Assembly (NCBI GenBank): GCA_016200025.1
Contig: JACQFO010000073.1
Span: 1-24,836 of the forward strand
Origin: Nitrososphaerota archaeon
Lineage (GTDB): Archaea > Thermoproteota > Nitrososphaeria > Nitrososphaerales > Gagatemarchaeaceae
Reading direction: 5' to 3'
Length of the DNA stretch: 24,836 nt
A program made the position numbers and the translations under genes. Positions 6,978-13,787 of the stretch are shown in pieces; position 1 is the stretch's first letter, and the number at the start of each line of letters is the position of its first letter. Below the pieces are notes generated by a model that ran no database searches, was not told the DNA's origin, and was given only the letters and a program-made list of their open reading frames with translations.

Positions 6978-7748
6978 ATGATTACCCTAAGGGCGATTAC
7001 GGCCGAGGCCAGGGCCTCGTCCTTCGACATCGCCAGCCTCATCGAAGAGGAGCTGAGGGGGGTGCTGAGAGACGGAGATGTGCTCGTGATTTCGAGCAAG
7101 TTCATCGCCATAGCGGAGGGCAGGGTCGTCAAGCTCGTCGGGGTCAAGCCGACAAGGAGGGCCAAGGAGCTCGCGGAGAAGTACAGGGCAGACCCGAGGC
7201 TCTGTGAGCTGGTCCTGAGGGAATCGGATACCATCGTGGGCGGGGTCCCAGGTTTTCTGATGGCGAGCAAGGACGGCCTGTTGTCCCCCAACGCAGGCAT
7301 CGACAGGTCCAACATCGGTCACGGGAGCGTTGTTTTGTATCCAAGGCGCCCAGAGGTCTCCGCCTGGAGGATCAGGGAGGCGGCGATGCTGTCGCTCGGG
7401 GTCTCCATCGGCGTCGTGGTCTGCGACAGCAGGCTTTCACCCACCCGGCGGGGGACGGTGGGGGTCGCTGTCGCTGCATCGGGGATCGAGGCAGTGGTGG
7501 ACTTCCGAGGGAAGGAGGACCTCTTCGGGAACGTCCTCAAAGTCACCGCGCAGGCCATCGCCGACGACCTAAGCTCCGCGGCCGAGGTGCTGATGGGAGA
7601 GTCGGATGAGGCGGCGCCCATCGTGCTGGTCAGAGGCCTGCAAAGGAACCTCATGAAGAAGACTGAGTACCCCGCGAGAAGATTCGCGATATCGATGGAG
7701 GACTGCGTGTACCTGAGGAGCCTCGGGTATGCGGGGCCCACGGTATGA
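6978..7748 (+). CDS. cofE: Coenzyme F420:L-glutamate ligase CofE
   Basis: GTP-dependent enzyme that adds the gamma-linked glutamates to F420-0 in coenzyme F420 biosynthesis. The 256-aa length is right for the archaeal single-domain enzyme. Family segments seen are GDVLVISSKFIAIAEGR (33-49), ADPRLCELVLRES (71-83), PGFLMASKDGLLSPNAGID (91-109) with the nucleotide/metal-site Asn and Asp, and VVVCDSRLSPTRRGTVGVAV (146-165). It is the first gene of a tightly packed plus-strand run. The organism is therefore expected to make F420, although no other F420 gene is in the window. Confidence 0.95.
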   Translation: MITLRAITAEARASSFDIASLIEEELRGVLRDGDVLVISSKFIAIAEGRVVKLVGVKPTRRAKELAEKYRADPRLCELVLRESDTIVGGVPGFLMASKDGLLSPNAGIDRSNIGHGSVVLYPRRPEVSAWRIREAAMLSLGVSIGVVVCDSRLSPTRRGTVGVAVAASGIEAVVDFRGKEDLFGNVLKVTAQAIADDLSSAAEVLMGESDEAAPIVLVRGLQRNLMKKTEYPARRFAISMEDCVYLRSLGYAGPTV

Positions 7749-7758
7749 AACTTCATAC
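7743..7758. repeat. Perfect 7-bp inverted repeat at the cofE stop
   Basis: GTATGAA-AC-TTCATAC spans the cofE TGA stop and ends 32 nt before the next gene. No T-tract follows, so it does not look like a standard terminator. It could be an operator, a processing hairpin, or chance. Confidence 0.35.
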
Positions 7759-7790
7759 ACCCTGCGCCTACAGGCAGCGCGGGTGCGCGC

Positions 7791-7967
7791 GTGACCTACG
7801 AGATTGCTTGCATGTCATGCGGGACCGCTCTGTACTCTGGCTTCGACCTCAGGTCCCCAGGGGACGTGCTGAAGGCTGCCGATTACAAGTGCAAGAAGTG
7901 CGGGACTAAGCTCTCGACTGCGAAGTTCTCCGTCGAAGTCACGAAGTTGGACGGGTCGTTCTCCTAG
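7791..7967 (+). CDS. Small zinc-ribbon protein, 58 aa
   Basis: The reading frame starts at GTG 7791, the only start codon between the upstream in-frame stop and the first zinc pair, and ends at TAG 7965-7967. It has two zinc-knuckle pairs, C7-x2-C10 (ACMSCGTAL) and C34-x2-C37 (YKCKKCGTKLS), separated by ~24 residues, followed by a basic strand-rich tail. This is a two-knuckle ribbon like those of archaeal RNA polymerase small subunits and many small archaeal proteins, but I cannot assign it to a known one. It sits 42 nt after cofE and 7 nt before topA, so it is probably translated from the same mRNA as the topoisomerase. Its function is unknown. Confidence 0.75.
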   Translation: MTYEIACMSCGTALYSGFDLRSPGDVLKAADYKCKKCGTKLSTAKFSVEVTKLDGSFS

Positions 7968-7974
7968 CGGGAAA

Positions 7975-10068
7975 GTGCTCGAAATGCCCGGGCGGACCCC
8001 GAGGCAGGCAGGGTACACGCTGGTCGTCTGTGAGAAGCCCGACGTCGCGAGGAGGGTCTCTGAGGCGCTCTCGGACGGCTCGGCGACAGGATCAACGGTA
8101 GACGGGACTACGGTATTCAGATTCGTGTGGGGAGGGGAGCAGCTGGTCGTCTGCTCCGCCCAAGGACATCTCTACGCTGTCTCGGACCCCTTCGAAGAAA
8201 GGACCGTCTACCCGATCTTCGACCTCGAATGGTATCCTTCTGACCTGGTCGAGGCCGGGGCGGGCGCCGGACGGAGGGTCGCGGCCATCAGGAAGCTCGC
8301 CGAAGGAGCTTCGAAGTTCGTGAACGCCTGCGACCTCGACGTGGAGGGTGAGACGATCGGTTACAACATCCTCAGGTACGCCTGCGGGGGGAAGGAGGAG
8401 GAGGCTCTGAGGGCGAAGTTCTCCACGCTGACTAAGGAGGACCTGGTCACGGCCTTCAGGGAGGCGGCGTCACAGGGCGCCCAGGGGATGGCCCGGGCGG
8501 GAAGGGCGAGACATGCGATCGACTTCGTCTGGGGTATCAACCTCTCCCGGGCGCTGTCGCAATCCGCCCTGGGGTCAGGACGCAGATTCAGGACCGTCAG
8601 CATTGGGAGGGTCCAGGGACCCTCCCTCAACTTCCTTGTGGAACGGGAGCGGGAAATCCGCACCTTCGTGCCCGTCCCCTTCTGGAAGCTTTCGGGGACC
8701 TTTGGGAGAGGGGGCGCGAAGCTCGTTGCAGAATATTCCAGGGAAAGGATCCTCACGAAGTCCGAGGCCGAAGAGGTGAAGTCGGAGTGCGCAGATCGGG
8801 AGGCGATCGCCACCAAGGTCGCCAAGATCACAGTTCTGGTGCCTCCCCCGTCGCCCTTCAACATTGGAGACCTTCAGAGGGAGGCCTACAGGGCCTTTGG
8901 TCTCCTCCCGGTCCGGACGATGCAGGCAGCCGAGAAGCTCTACCTTGACGCATTGATCTCGTACCCGCGAACGGGTAGTCAGAGACTTCCGCCGTCGACC
9001 GGCTTCGCCCGGATATTGAGGGGCCTCTCGGGCCTCCCCCAGTATTCCGTCGAAGCGAACGAACTCCTCCGTGGAGAGCTCAGGCCGGCCCAGGGGACAG
9101 GCACCGACCTGGCGCACCCGGCCATCCATCCAACTGGAGAGAAGCCGAGGAGGGCCCCGCAATCGGCGGAGGCCTCAATCTTCGACCTGGTGGTGAGGCG
9201 CTTCCTTTCCACCTTCGGACCCCCTGCCAGAAGGGAGGCCGTCCGCGTAGAGATATCCGTCGGAGCGCACAAGTTCACGCTCGTGGCGGCAAGGACGGTC
9301 TTCCTAGGATGGCTGGCCTACTACAGGAAGTACTCGGGGTTGAAGGACCTCGACGCGCCCCGGGTAGAAGAAGGAGACAGATTCAAGGTCGCGAAGGTTG
9401 AAGCCAGCGAGTCCTTCGATCAGCCTCAGCGGAGGTACAACCAGGCAACCCTCCTCGGCAGGATGGAGAGCGAGAGGATCGGGACGAAGGCGACTAGGGC
9501 CGACATCATCTCCACCTTGGTCGAGAGGGGTTACGTCGAAGGGCAAAGCATGGAGGTTACCGACCTGGGGCTGGCTGTAATCGAAATCATGAAGAAGTAC
9601 GCCCCTCCAATCGCCACCACTGAGCTGACCAGGAAGACCGAAGGAGAGCTCGAGGCCGTGGAGGAGGATGGCATTGGAGACGCTGACCTGATGAGGTCGA
9701 CGATAAGGTCGATGTCCGAGCAGCTTCTGGGGCTGATTGCCAACGAGGAGGAGGTCGGCCGTGAGCTCGACCGGGCCCTCACCTCTTCCGCTGGTGCCCA
9801 GGACTTCCTGGGGCCCTGCCCAGTCTGCAAGGACGGCACGCTGAGGGTCGTCAGGTCGGTCAGGACCAAGAAGAGATTCGTGGGCTGCTCGAACTACCCT
9901 TCGGGTTGCAGGGCCTCCGCGCCTTTGCCCCAGAGGGGGACGATCAAGGTAGCAGGGAACGCCTGCGCACACTGCTCGTGGCCCATGGTCCACGTGATGG
10001 GAGGACGGAGGCCTTGGAAGCTCTGCGTGAACCCGAGTTGTCCGTCGAAGGCGAGGCGAAGAGCGTGA
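7975..10068 (+). CDS. topA: Type IA DNA topoisomerase (archaeal topoisomerase I/III)
   Basis: Cuts one DNA strand through a tyrosine-phosphodiester link, passes the other strand and reseals; it relaxes negative supercoils or decatenates. The 697-aa product shows the Toprim domain with LVVCEKPDVAR (E20) and CDLDVEGETIGYN (119-131, the DxDxE metal motif). Further motifs are ARAGRARHAIDFVWGINLSRA (split here around 173-193), TVSIGRVQGP (207-215) and the active-site YPRTGSQRLP with Tyr330. Zinc fingers follow near the end: CPVC/GCSNYPSGC and CAHC/CVNPSC. GTG 7975 is taken as start; ATG 7984 is an alternative. The stop overlaps the next gene as GTGA. Confidence 0.95.
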   Translation: MLEMPGRTPRQAGYTLVVCEKPDVARRVSEALSDGSATGSTVDGTTVFRFVWGGEQLVVCSAQGHLYAVSDPFEERTVYPIFDLEWYPSDLVEAGAGAGRRVAAIRKLAEGASKFVNACDLDVEGETIGYNILRYACGGKEEEALRAKFSTLTKEDLVTAFREAASQGAQGMARAGRARHAIDFVWGINLSRALSQSALGSGRRFRTVSIGRVQGPSLNFLVEREREIRTFVPVPFWKLSGTFGRGGAKLVAEYSRERILTKSEAEEVKSECADREAIATKVAKITVLVPPPSPFNIGDLQREAYRAFGLLPVRTMQAAEKLYLDALISYPRTGSQRLPPSTGFARILRGLSGLPQYSVEANELLRGELRPAQGTGTDLAHPAIHPTGEKPRRAPQSAEASIFDLVVRRFLSTFGPPARREAVRVEISVGAHKFTLVAARTVFLGWLAYYRKYSGLKDLDAPRVEEGDRFKVAKVEASESFDQPQRRYNQATLLGRMESERIGTKATRADIISTLVERGYVEGQSMEVTDLGLAVIEIMKKYAPPIATTELTRKTEGELEAVEEDGIGDADLMRSTIRSMSEQLLGLIANEEEVGRELDRALTSSAGAQDFLGPCPVCKDGTLRVVRSVRTKKRFVGCSNYPSGCRASAPLPQRGTIKVAGNACAHCSWPMVHVMGGRRPWKLCVNPSCPSKARRRA

Positions 10069-10271
10069 AATGCCTGCTCTGCTCCAGGGACGCTGTCTCG
10101 GAGCTCTGTCGGTACCATCTTCAGGGAAAGGAGAGCCTCGAGACTGCCTATCCGCACTGGGTGAAAGCGTATGGAATCCTTGGATGGAAGGACTACTTGG
10201 ATAGGGTTAAACGCAACGTGCAGACGGGGCAGTGGGCAAAGGAGACAGCAGAGATGTTGGCGGGGCGCTAG
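10065..10271 (+). CDS. Small zinc-finger protein, 68 aa, coupled to topoisomerase
   Basis: Starts at a GTG that overlaps the topA stop (GTGA, 10065-10068); the same frame continues upstream without a stop, but that part lies inside topA. The N-terminus is C3-x2-C6 (KCLLCSRDAV) and C15-x2-H18 (LCRYHLQ), a compact treble-clef-like or zinc-knuckle arrangement. A basic, tryptophan-rich helical tail follows (HWVKAYGILGWKDYLDRV). I do not recognise a named family. The next gene begins immediately after its stop, so three genes are translated with no spacing. The coupling suggests a role linked to the topoisomerase or simply operon packing; this cannot be decided here. Confidence 0.8.
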   Translation: MKCLLCSRDAVSELCRYHLQGKESLETAYPHWVKAYGILGWKDYLDRVKRNVQTGQWAKETAEMLAGR

Positions 10272-10685
10272 ATGATAAGAAAGACGATGGAGTGGGGCTA
10301 TGCCCGCACCATAGGAGCAGTCGAGAGGTGGCTCTCGGGCCTGGTCGAGTCCGCGTCCAGGAGGGGCGGGCTAATCCAGGTAGTCTATGTCCTGGTGATC
10401 GTCGGTCTCATGGCCGGCTTCATCAACGCGATTGTATTTCCGGTGCCAGCTCAGAACCAGGGCCTGATAATTTACCCGAGCGGAGGCGCGCAGACCATTC
10501 CCGAAGCAATCATCAACGCCTTCGTGATCTTCCTCGGGGGGGCAGGGATTTACCTCGCCTATGTTAGCGGGAGGCAGACGACGAGGACGAGGACAGTCAA
10601 CCTGTACCTCGTGATAGCGCTGCTCCTGGTCGCGGTGTCTGTCCTCACTGGCCTCGACATCGCCAGGCTCAAGTCGTTCGGATAG
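10272..10685 (+). CDS. Three-helix membrane protein, possibly OST3/OST6-like
   Basis: A 137-aa protein with a charged amphipathic N-terminus and three hydrophobic helices at about 34-54, 81-99 and 110-128. The first is followed by an external-looking loop with IIYPSGGAQTIPEA. The architecture (helix, short YP-G-AQT loop, two closely spaced helices) recalls the membrane part of OST3/OST6/N33 proteins, accessory oligosaccharyltransferase subunits. An AglB gene lies 5 kb away, but the resemblance is by eye and weak. It begins one base after the 68-aa gene stop, so it belongs to the cofE-topA run. Its last 17 nt overlap the convergent RecA-like gene. It may be an unrelated membrane protein. Confidence 0.75.
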   Translation: MIRKTMEWGYARTIGAVERWLSGLVESASRRGGLIQVVYVLVIVGLMAGFINAIVFPVPAQNQGLIIYPSGGAQTIPEAIINAFVIFLGGAGIYLAYVSGRQTTRTRTVNLYLVIALLLVAVSVLTGLDIARLKSFG

Positions 10686-11271
10686 AATAGCTGCCTCCAG
10701 GCCAGGCAGTCCCCCTTTCGCACTTCAACAGAAGGCGCTGGCCGTCGAGGCCCACTGACACCGTGAGGTCCGAGAGTGTGGATATCGACCTCCCTCCTCC
10801 CGAGCGCGGAAACGCTTCACGTCTGTACATAACCAGGAAGACCGCTCTCCGCCCGGTCCTGGCGAGATAGGAAAGGCCCTCGACCGCGAAGCTGAGCTTC
10901 CTCCCCCTGGACCCGCCGTCTCCGATGGAAAGCAGATGGTACAGACTGTTCAGGCTGTCGAGGATTACAACGCCGGATTCGGTGGAGTAGAGCCAGGGGA
11001 GCTCCTCTTCCACAACAGCCCCAGCCTCCGGGACTCGGACCTCAATCGACCTGGCTGCAGGAGTGGGAAGCGGACCAAAGACGGCCTCGGAGTTGGACGA
11101 GTAGAAGGCGTCGAGGTCCAGGATCGAGCAGCCTCCGCCCCCCTGTGAGAGGAATGCGCAGATGCACTTCGCGAGCGCCAGGTTAGAGTCCCTTCCCTCC
11201 ACGAGGAAGGTCGTGGTCTTCCCACTGAGGGGCCCGAAGAAAGAGTGCGCCCGCTGCATGTCAAGACTCAA
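10669..11271 (-). CDS. RecA-fold ATPase-like protein with degenerate P-loop
   Basis: About 200 aa. The strand-loop-helix that would hold the Walker A motif reads TTFLVEGRDSNLALAKC, without GKT/S. A Walker B-like strand is kept (SGVVILDSLNSLYHLL), then a RadA/KaiC-like LSFAVEGLSYLARTGRRAVFLVMY and a C-terminal SDLTVSVGLDG strand. It therefore resembles a RadA/KaiC/Elp6-type RecA fold that probably cannot hydrolyse ATP. The longest frame starts at 11334 but would overlap the divergent gene; a TATA-like element at 11303-11310 supports TTG 11271 (or ATG 11259). It is divergent from the RuvX-like gene and overlaps the end of the upstream membrane-protein gene by 17 nt. The fold assignment is an inference. 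Confidence 0.65.
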   Translation of the reverse strand: MSLDMQRAHSFFGPLSGKTTTFLVEGRDSNLALAKCICAFLSQGGGGCSILDLDAFYSSNSEAVFGPLPTPAARSIEVRVPEAGAVVEEELPWLYSTESGVVILDSLNSLYHLLSIGDGGSRGRKLSFAVEGLSYLARTGRRAVFLVMYRREAFPRSGGGRSISTLSDLTVSVGLDGQRLLLKCERGTAWPGGSYSIRTT

Positions 11272-11302
11272 TAGCCCATCGGTGCGGCTGGCCCCTTGTC
11301 GG

Positions 11303-11310
11303 TATTTCAA
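11303..11310 (-). promoter_or_regulatory. TATA-like element for the RecA-like gene
   Basis: The minus strand reads TTGAAATA, immediately 5' of the divergent ATG at 11312. The near edge is 32 nt from TTG 11271, predicting a leader of about 10 nt. Confidence 0.35.
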
Positions 11311-11311
11311 A

Positions 11312-11956
11312 ATGAGCCGCATCTGCGTGGTCACCGAGAGGGGGCGCGAGTACTACGCCATTGTATCCAGGCTCAGGAAGGCTGCACTCCCATTCGAAAG
11401 CAGGCTCCCTGATTCCGACTGCCGCCACTGCGACCTTGTTCTGACGAGCGCCTCCGAAGCTGGGCTCTTCGGAGACAAGGCGATGCCTCTCGAGGGCCTC
11501 CATGAGAACCCTGGCATCTTCCGTGGGCAGGTCATCTCGCGACTTGGGAGAGGAGAGCAGGCAGTCACGGTGGGGATAGACCCCGGGAAGAGGATTGGCA
11601 TGGCGGTCTTCTACGGGGATACGCGCCTAGCCCTGGGGACCTTCAACTCCGTGAAGGCGCTCTGCGAGAGGGTCGGCCTCTTTGCGAGGAACGTCGCAGC
11701 CAGAAGGTTCGTGGTCAAGGTCGGCAACGGGGACCCCAAGGTGGCCGCGCAAATAACCGGAACCTTAGCTCGGGAGGTCCCCGAGGCGACCGTCGAGGTC
11801 GTCGACGAATCAGGGACCTCGGCGAGAAGCGTGCGGCTGAAAGGAGTCCAGGTAGATCAGATTGCCGCCGCAAAGATCGCCTTCCGGAGAGGCGAGGTAG
11901 TCACCTCTGGTAGGCCCAGAACTCGCGGGCGAGGCCCTCCAACGACTGGGGAGTGA
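11312..11956 (+). CDS. RNase H-fold nuclease-like protein (RuvX/YqgF- or RuvC-like)
   Basis: A 214-aa protein. After a ~80-residue N-terminal part of unknown role (with C37-x2-C40), a RuvX/RuvC-type core begins. It has TVGIDPGKRIGMAVF with D90, VEVVDESGTSARS with D165-E166 (matching the DE-x-x-T element of YqgF/RuvX), and QVDQIAAAKIA with D182 (the final acidic residue of the fold). This acidic triad suggests metal-dependent cleavage of structured nucleic acid, such as Holliday junctions or pre-rRNA; the substrate is unknown. ATG 11312 is chosen because the upstream extension overlaps the divergent gene. The last 56 nt, coding for an Arg/Gly/Pro-rich tail, overlap the XPD-like helicase gene. 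Confidence 0.75.
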   Translation: MSRICVVTERGREYYAIVSRLRKAALPFESRLPDSDCRHCDLVLTSASEAGLFGDKAMPLEGLHENPGIFRGQVISRLGRGEQAVTVGIDPGKRIGMAVFYGDTRLALGTFNSVKALCERVGLFARNVAARRFVVKVGNGDPKVAAQITGTLAREVPEATVEVVDESGTSARSVRLKGVQVDQIAAAKIAFRRGEVVTSGRPRTRGRGPPTTGE

Positions 11957-13760
11957 AGTCCCCCACGAGCAAGTCGCTCCTCAGCCACGAAGGCATCAGG
12001 TCCACCACCACCTGAGAGTCGAATCTCTCGTCGAACAGGAAGACCATGCCCCTCTTTCCCGGGCTCCTCACGTGCCTGCCCGCGGCCTGGAAGGCCTTCC
12101 TGAGGGCGGGGAGGCGGGAGAGCATCAGGAAGGAGTCTGGTTCGCCCGCACGCTTCAGGCACGCGTATTCGGCGTAGAGAAGCGGTGAAGGGGGTGGAAG
12201 AGACAGGCCTACCACGATCACGGCGCCCATTATCTCCTCGTTGAAGTCTTCTCCCTCTGAGAAGCGGCCAGCCTGCACGCCGAAGAGGACCGAGCCCTCG
12301 CTTGAGCGGAAAGAATCGAAGACGTCCGCGGCTTCCTGGCTCGAAAGCCCCTGAACTTCCCGGACAAGGTGCCTGTCGCCGACCCTCTTGGTGACCATGT
12401 CGAAAACCGCGCCGAGCACCGAGTAGGAAGGAGCGAAGACCCCGACGCCGGCATCTGTTCCACGCACGACGGCAGCGATCTTGTCTGAAATCTTTGCGAA
12501 CATTTCTGGCGTCCTCAGCTTGTACCTGGTGGAGACGCCCTTGTCGACGATTGTCCTCACTGTTACCGCGGATTCGGTCTTGACCTCGTAGGTTGACGTC
12601 CCCGCGTGGGCCAGGCCGAGGGACCTGGAAAAGACGGATGACGGGTTGATGGTCGCCGACAGGAGCACCGAGCTCTTGAACTCCTTGAGGCAAGCCTCCA
12701 GCCCGCTGACGGGGTCGGGGTCGATGAGCCCCATCGTCCTGTCCCACTTGACCATGACTGGTCCCTCGGCTGAGAGCTTGGCCAGGAAATCACCGACCCT
12801 GAGCACCAGCGAGGGGAGGCGCCGTTCGTATGCTATGGAACCCCAGGCCGCCGCGGAACAGGCGCTGAGCTCGAAGGCCAGATTCTGGAGCCATGCAGTT
12901 CCTTTTTCATCGCGGAATCTTTCAAGGATGGACTGCCTGTCTAGGAGCCACGAGGCGTGCCCGACGACGGCCCGGCCCAGGACCTCTCTGAGAGTCCTCA
13001 GAGACGCGGCCGCCTCGTCCATGAGCAGCGCCTCTGCCTCTCTGACCGCGCCGTCCACCTCGTCGAAGGTCAAGGTCGACGAGTGGATTCCCCTAAGGAA
13101 GTCCCTTAGGTTGTGAGCCTCGTCGACGACGAGGATTGCCTTCCGTCTGTCAAGCGAATTCCTGTCGAAGAGGACAGCCGCCGCCCTGGGGTCAAAGACA
13201 TAATGGTATGGTGCGACCGCGACCGTAGCCTGGACCATCGCGAGCCTTGTAACTTCGTAGGGGCAGACGTGGAGCGACTCGGAAGCGCGAAGCAGCTCGG
13301 AGTGCGTCTGCGAGGCCGTGACCGCCCCATTGACCATTTCTTCCATCCCTGCGCCGACAAGGGGCACGTTGAGGAAGTATGAGCACAGGTTGTTGCTGAC
13401 ATTGAACGAACAATACCAGCCGAAGGATTCCTGAGGGACGGGCCTCTGGCGCCTCAGGAGACAGTAGTCGAACTTCGAGAGCATCGAGGCTGCCTTGAAG
13501 GGATGCTTCTTCTGGAGCCTTGAAATCTCCTCGACGACCCTGTGGATCTGGCGCTTCGTCCTGCACGTGTAGACGACCCTGCACCCTGTCTCCTCGGCCG
13601 CGGCGAGTGCACCGCTGAGCACCGCGGCGGTCTTCCCGAATCCGCTCATCGCCTCGGCGAGAAGAATGCCGCTTCCGGCACACGCCTCGTAGACCCGTTG
13701 AGCGAGCTCTCTCTGTCCGGGGCGGAAGGTCTGGTAGGCGAACCTTTCTTCGACTGCCAC
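11901..13760 (-). CDS. xpd: XPD/Rad3-family iron-sulfur DNA helicase
   Basis: Superfamily 2 5'-3' DNA helicase of the XPD/Rad3/DinG type, acting in repair or transcription-linked unwinding. The 619-aa length matches archaeal XPD. Motifs: Q-motif-like FRPGQRELA (12-20); Walker A EAMSGFGKT (36-44); four Cys fitting the 4Fe-4S domain at C100, C117, C126 and C166; the DEAH box VVDEAHNL (211-218); ATIN motif SATINPSS; and C-terminal motif VI around 555-565 with QAAGRHVRSPGKRG. The GTG at 13760 is 21 nt from a TATA box, predicting a leaderless transcript. The 3' end overlaps the RuvX-like gene by 56 nt. The Walker A residue order (SGFGKT) is slightly unusual but functional-looking. Confidence 0.92.
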   Translation of the reverse strand: MAVEERFAYQTFRPGQRELAQRVYEACAGSGILLAEAMSGFGKTAAVLSGALAAAEETGCRVVYTCRTKRQIHRVVEEISRLQKKHPFKAASMLSKFDYCLLRRQRPVPQESFGWYCSFNVSNNLCSYFLNVPLVGAGMEEMVNGAVTASQTHSELLRASESLHVCPYEVTRLAMVQATVAVAPYHYVFDPRAAAVLFDRNSLDRRKAILVVDEAHNLRDFLRGIHSSTLTFDEVDGAVREAEALLMDEAAASLRTLREVLGRAVVGHASWLLDRQSILERFRDEKGTAWLQNLAFELSACSAAAWGSIAYERRLPSLVLRVGDFLAKLSAEGPVMVKWDRTMGLIDPDPVSGLEACLKEFKSSVLLSATINPSSVFSRSLGLAHAGTSTYEVKTESAVTVRTIVDKGVSTRYKLRTPEMFAKISDKIAAVVRGTDAGVGVFAPSYSVLGAVFDMVTKRVGDRHLVREVQGLSSQEAADVFDSFRSSEGSVLFGVQAGRFSEGEDFNEEIMGAVIVVGLSLPPPSPLLYAEYACLKRAGEPDSFLMLSRLPALRKAFQAAGRHVRSPGKRGMVFLFDERFDSQVVVDLMPSWLRSDLLVGDFTPQSLEGLAREFWAYQR

Positions 13761-13780
13761 GGCCGAAGAACGGGCTTCGC

Positions 13781-13787
13781 TATTTTA
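13781..13787 (-). promoter_or_regulatory. TATA box for the XPD-like gene, containing the HD-gene stop codon
   Basis: The minus strand reads TAAAATA; its first TAA is the stop of the upstream HD phosphohydrolase gene (13785-13787). The near edge is 21 nt from the GTG start at 13760. Confidence 0.5.

Noticed and set aside
9304..9993. 229-codon minus-strand frame
   Set aside because: Shadow of the topoisomerase gene in GC-rich sequence.
9906..10064. Upstream in-frame extension of the 68-aa zinc protein
   Set aside because: The extension lies wholly inside topA and is Arg/Glu-rich; the GTG at 10065 gives a sensible zinc-finger N-terminus and a GTGA junction.
11162..11311. Upstream in-frame extension of the RuvX-like protein
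   Set aside because: It would overlap the divergent RecA-like gene; ATG 11312 starts right at a family-like first strand.
11857..12747. 296-codon minus-strand frame
   Set aside because: Same-strand alternative frame of the XPD-like helicase; Arg-rich, without motifs.
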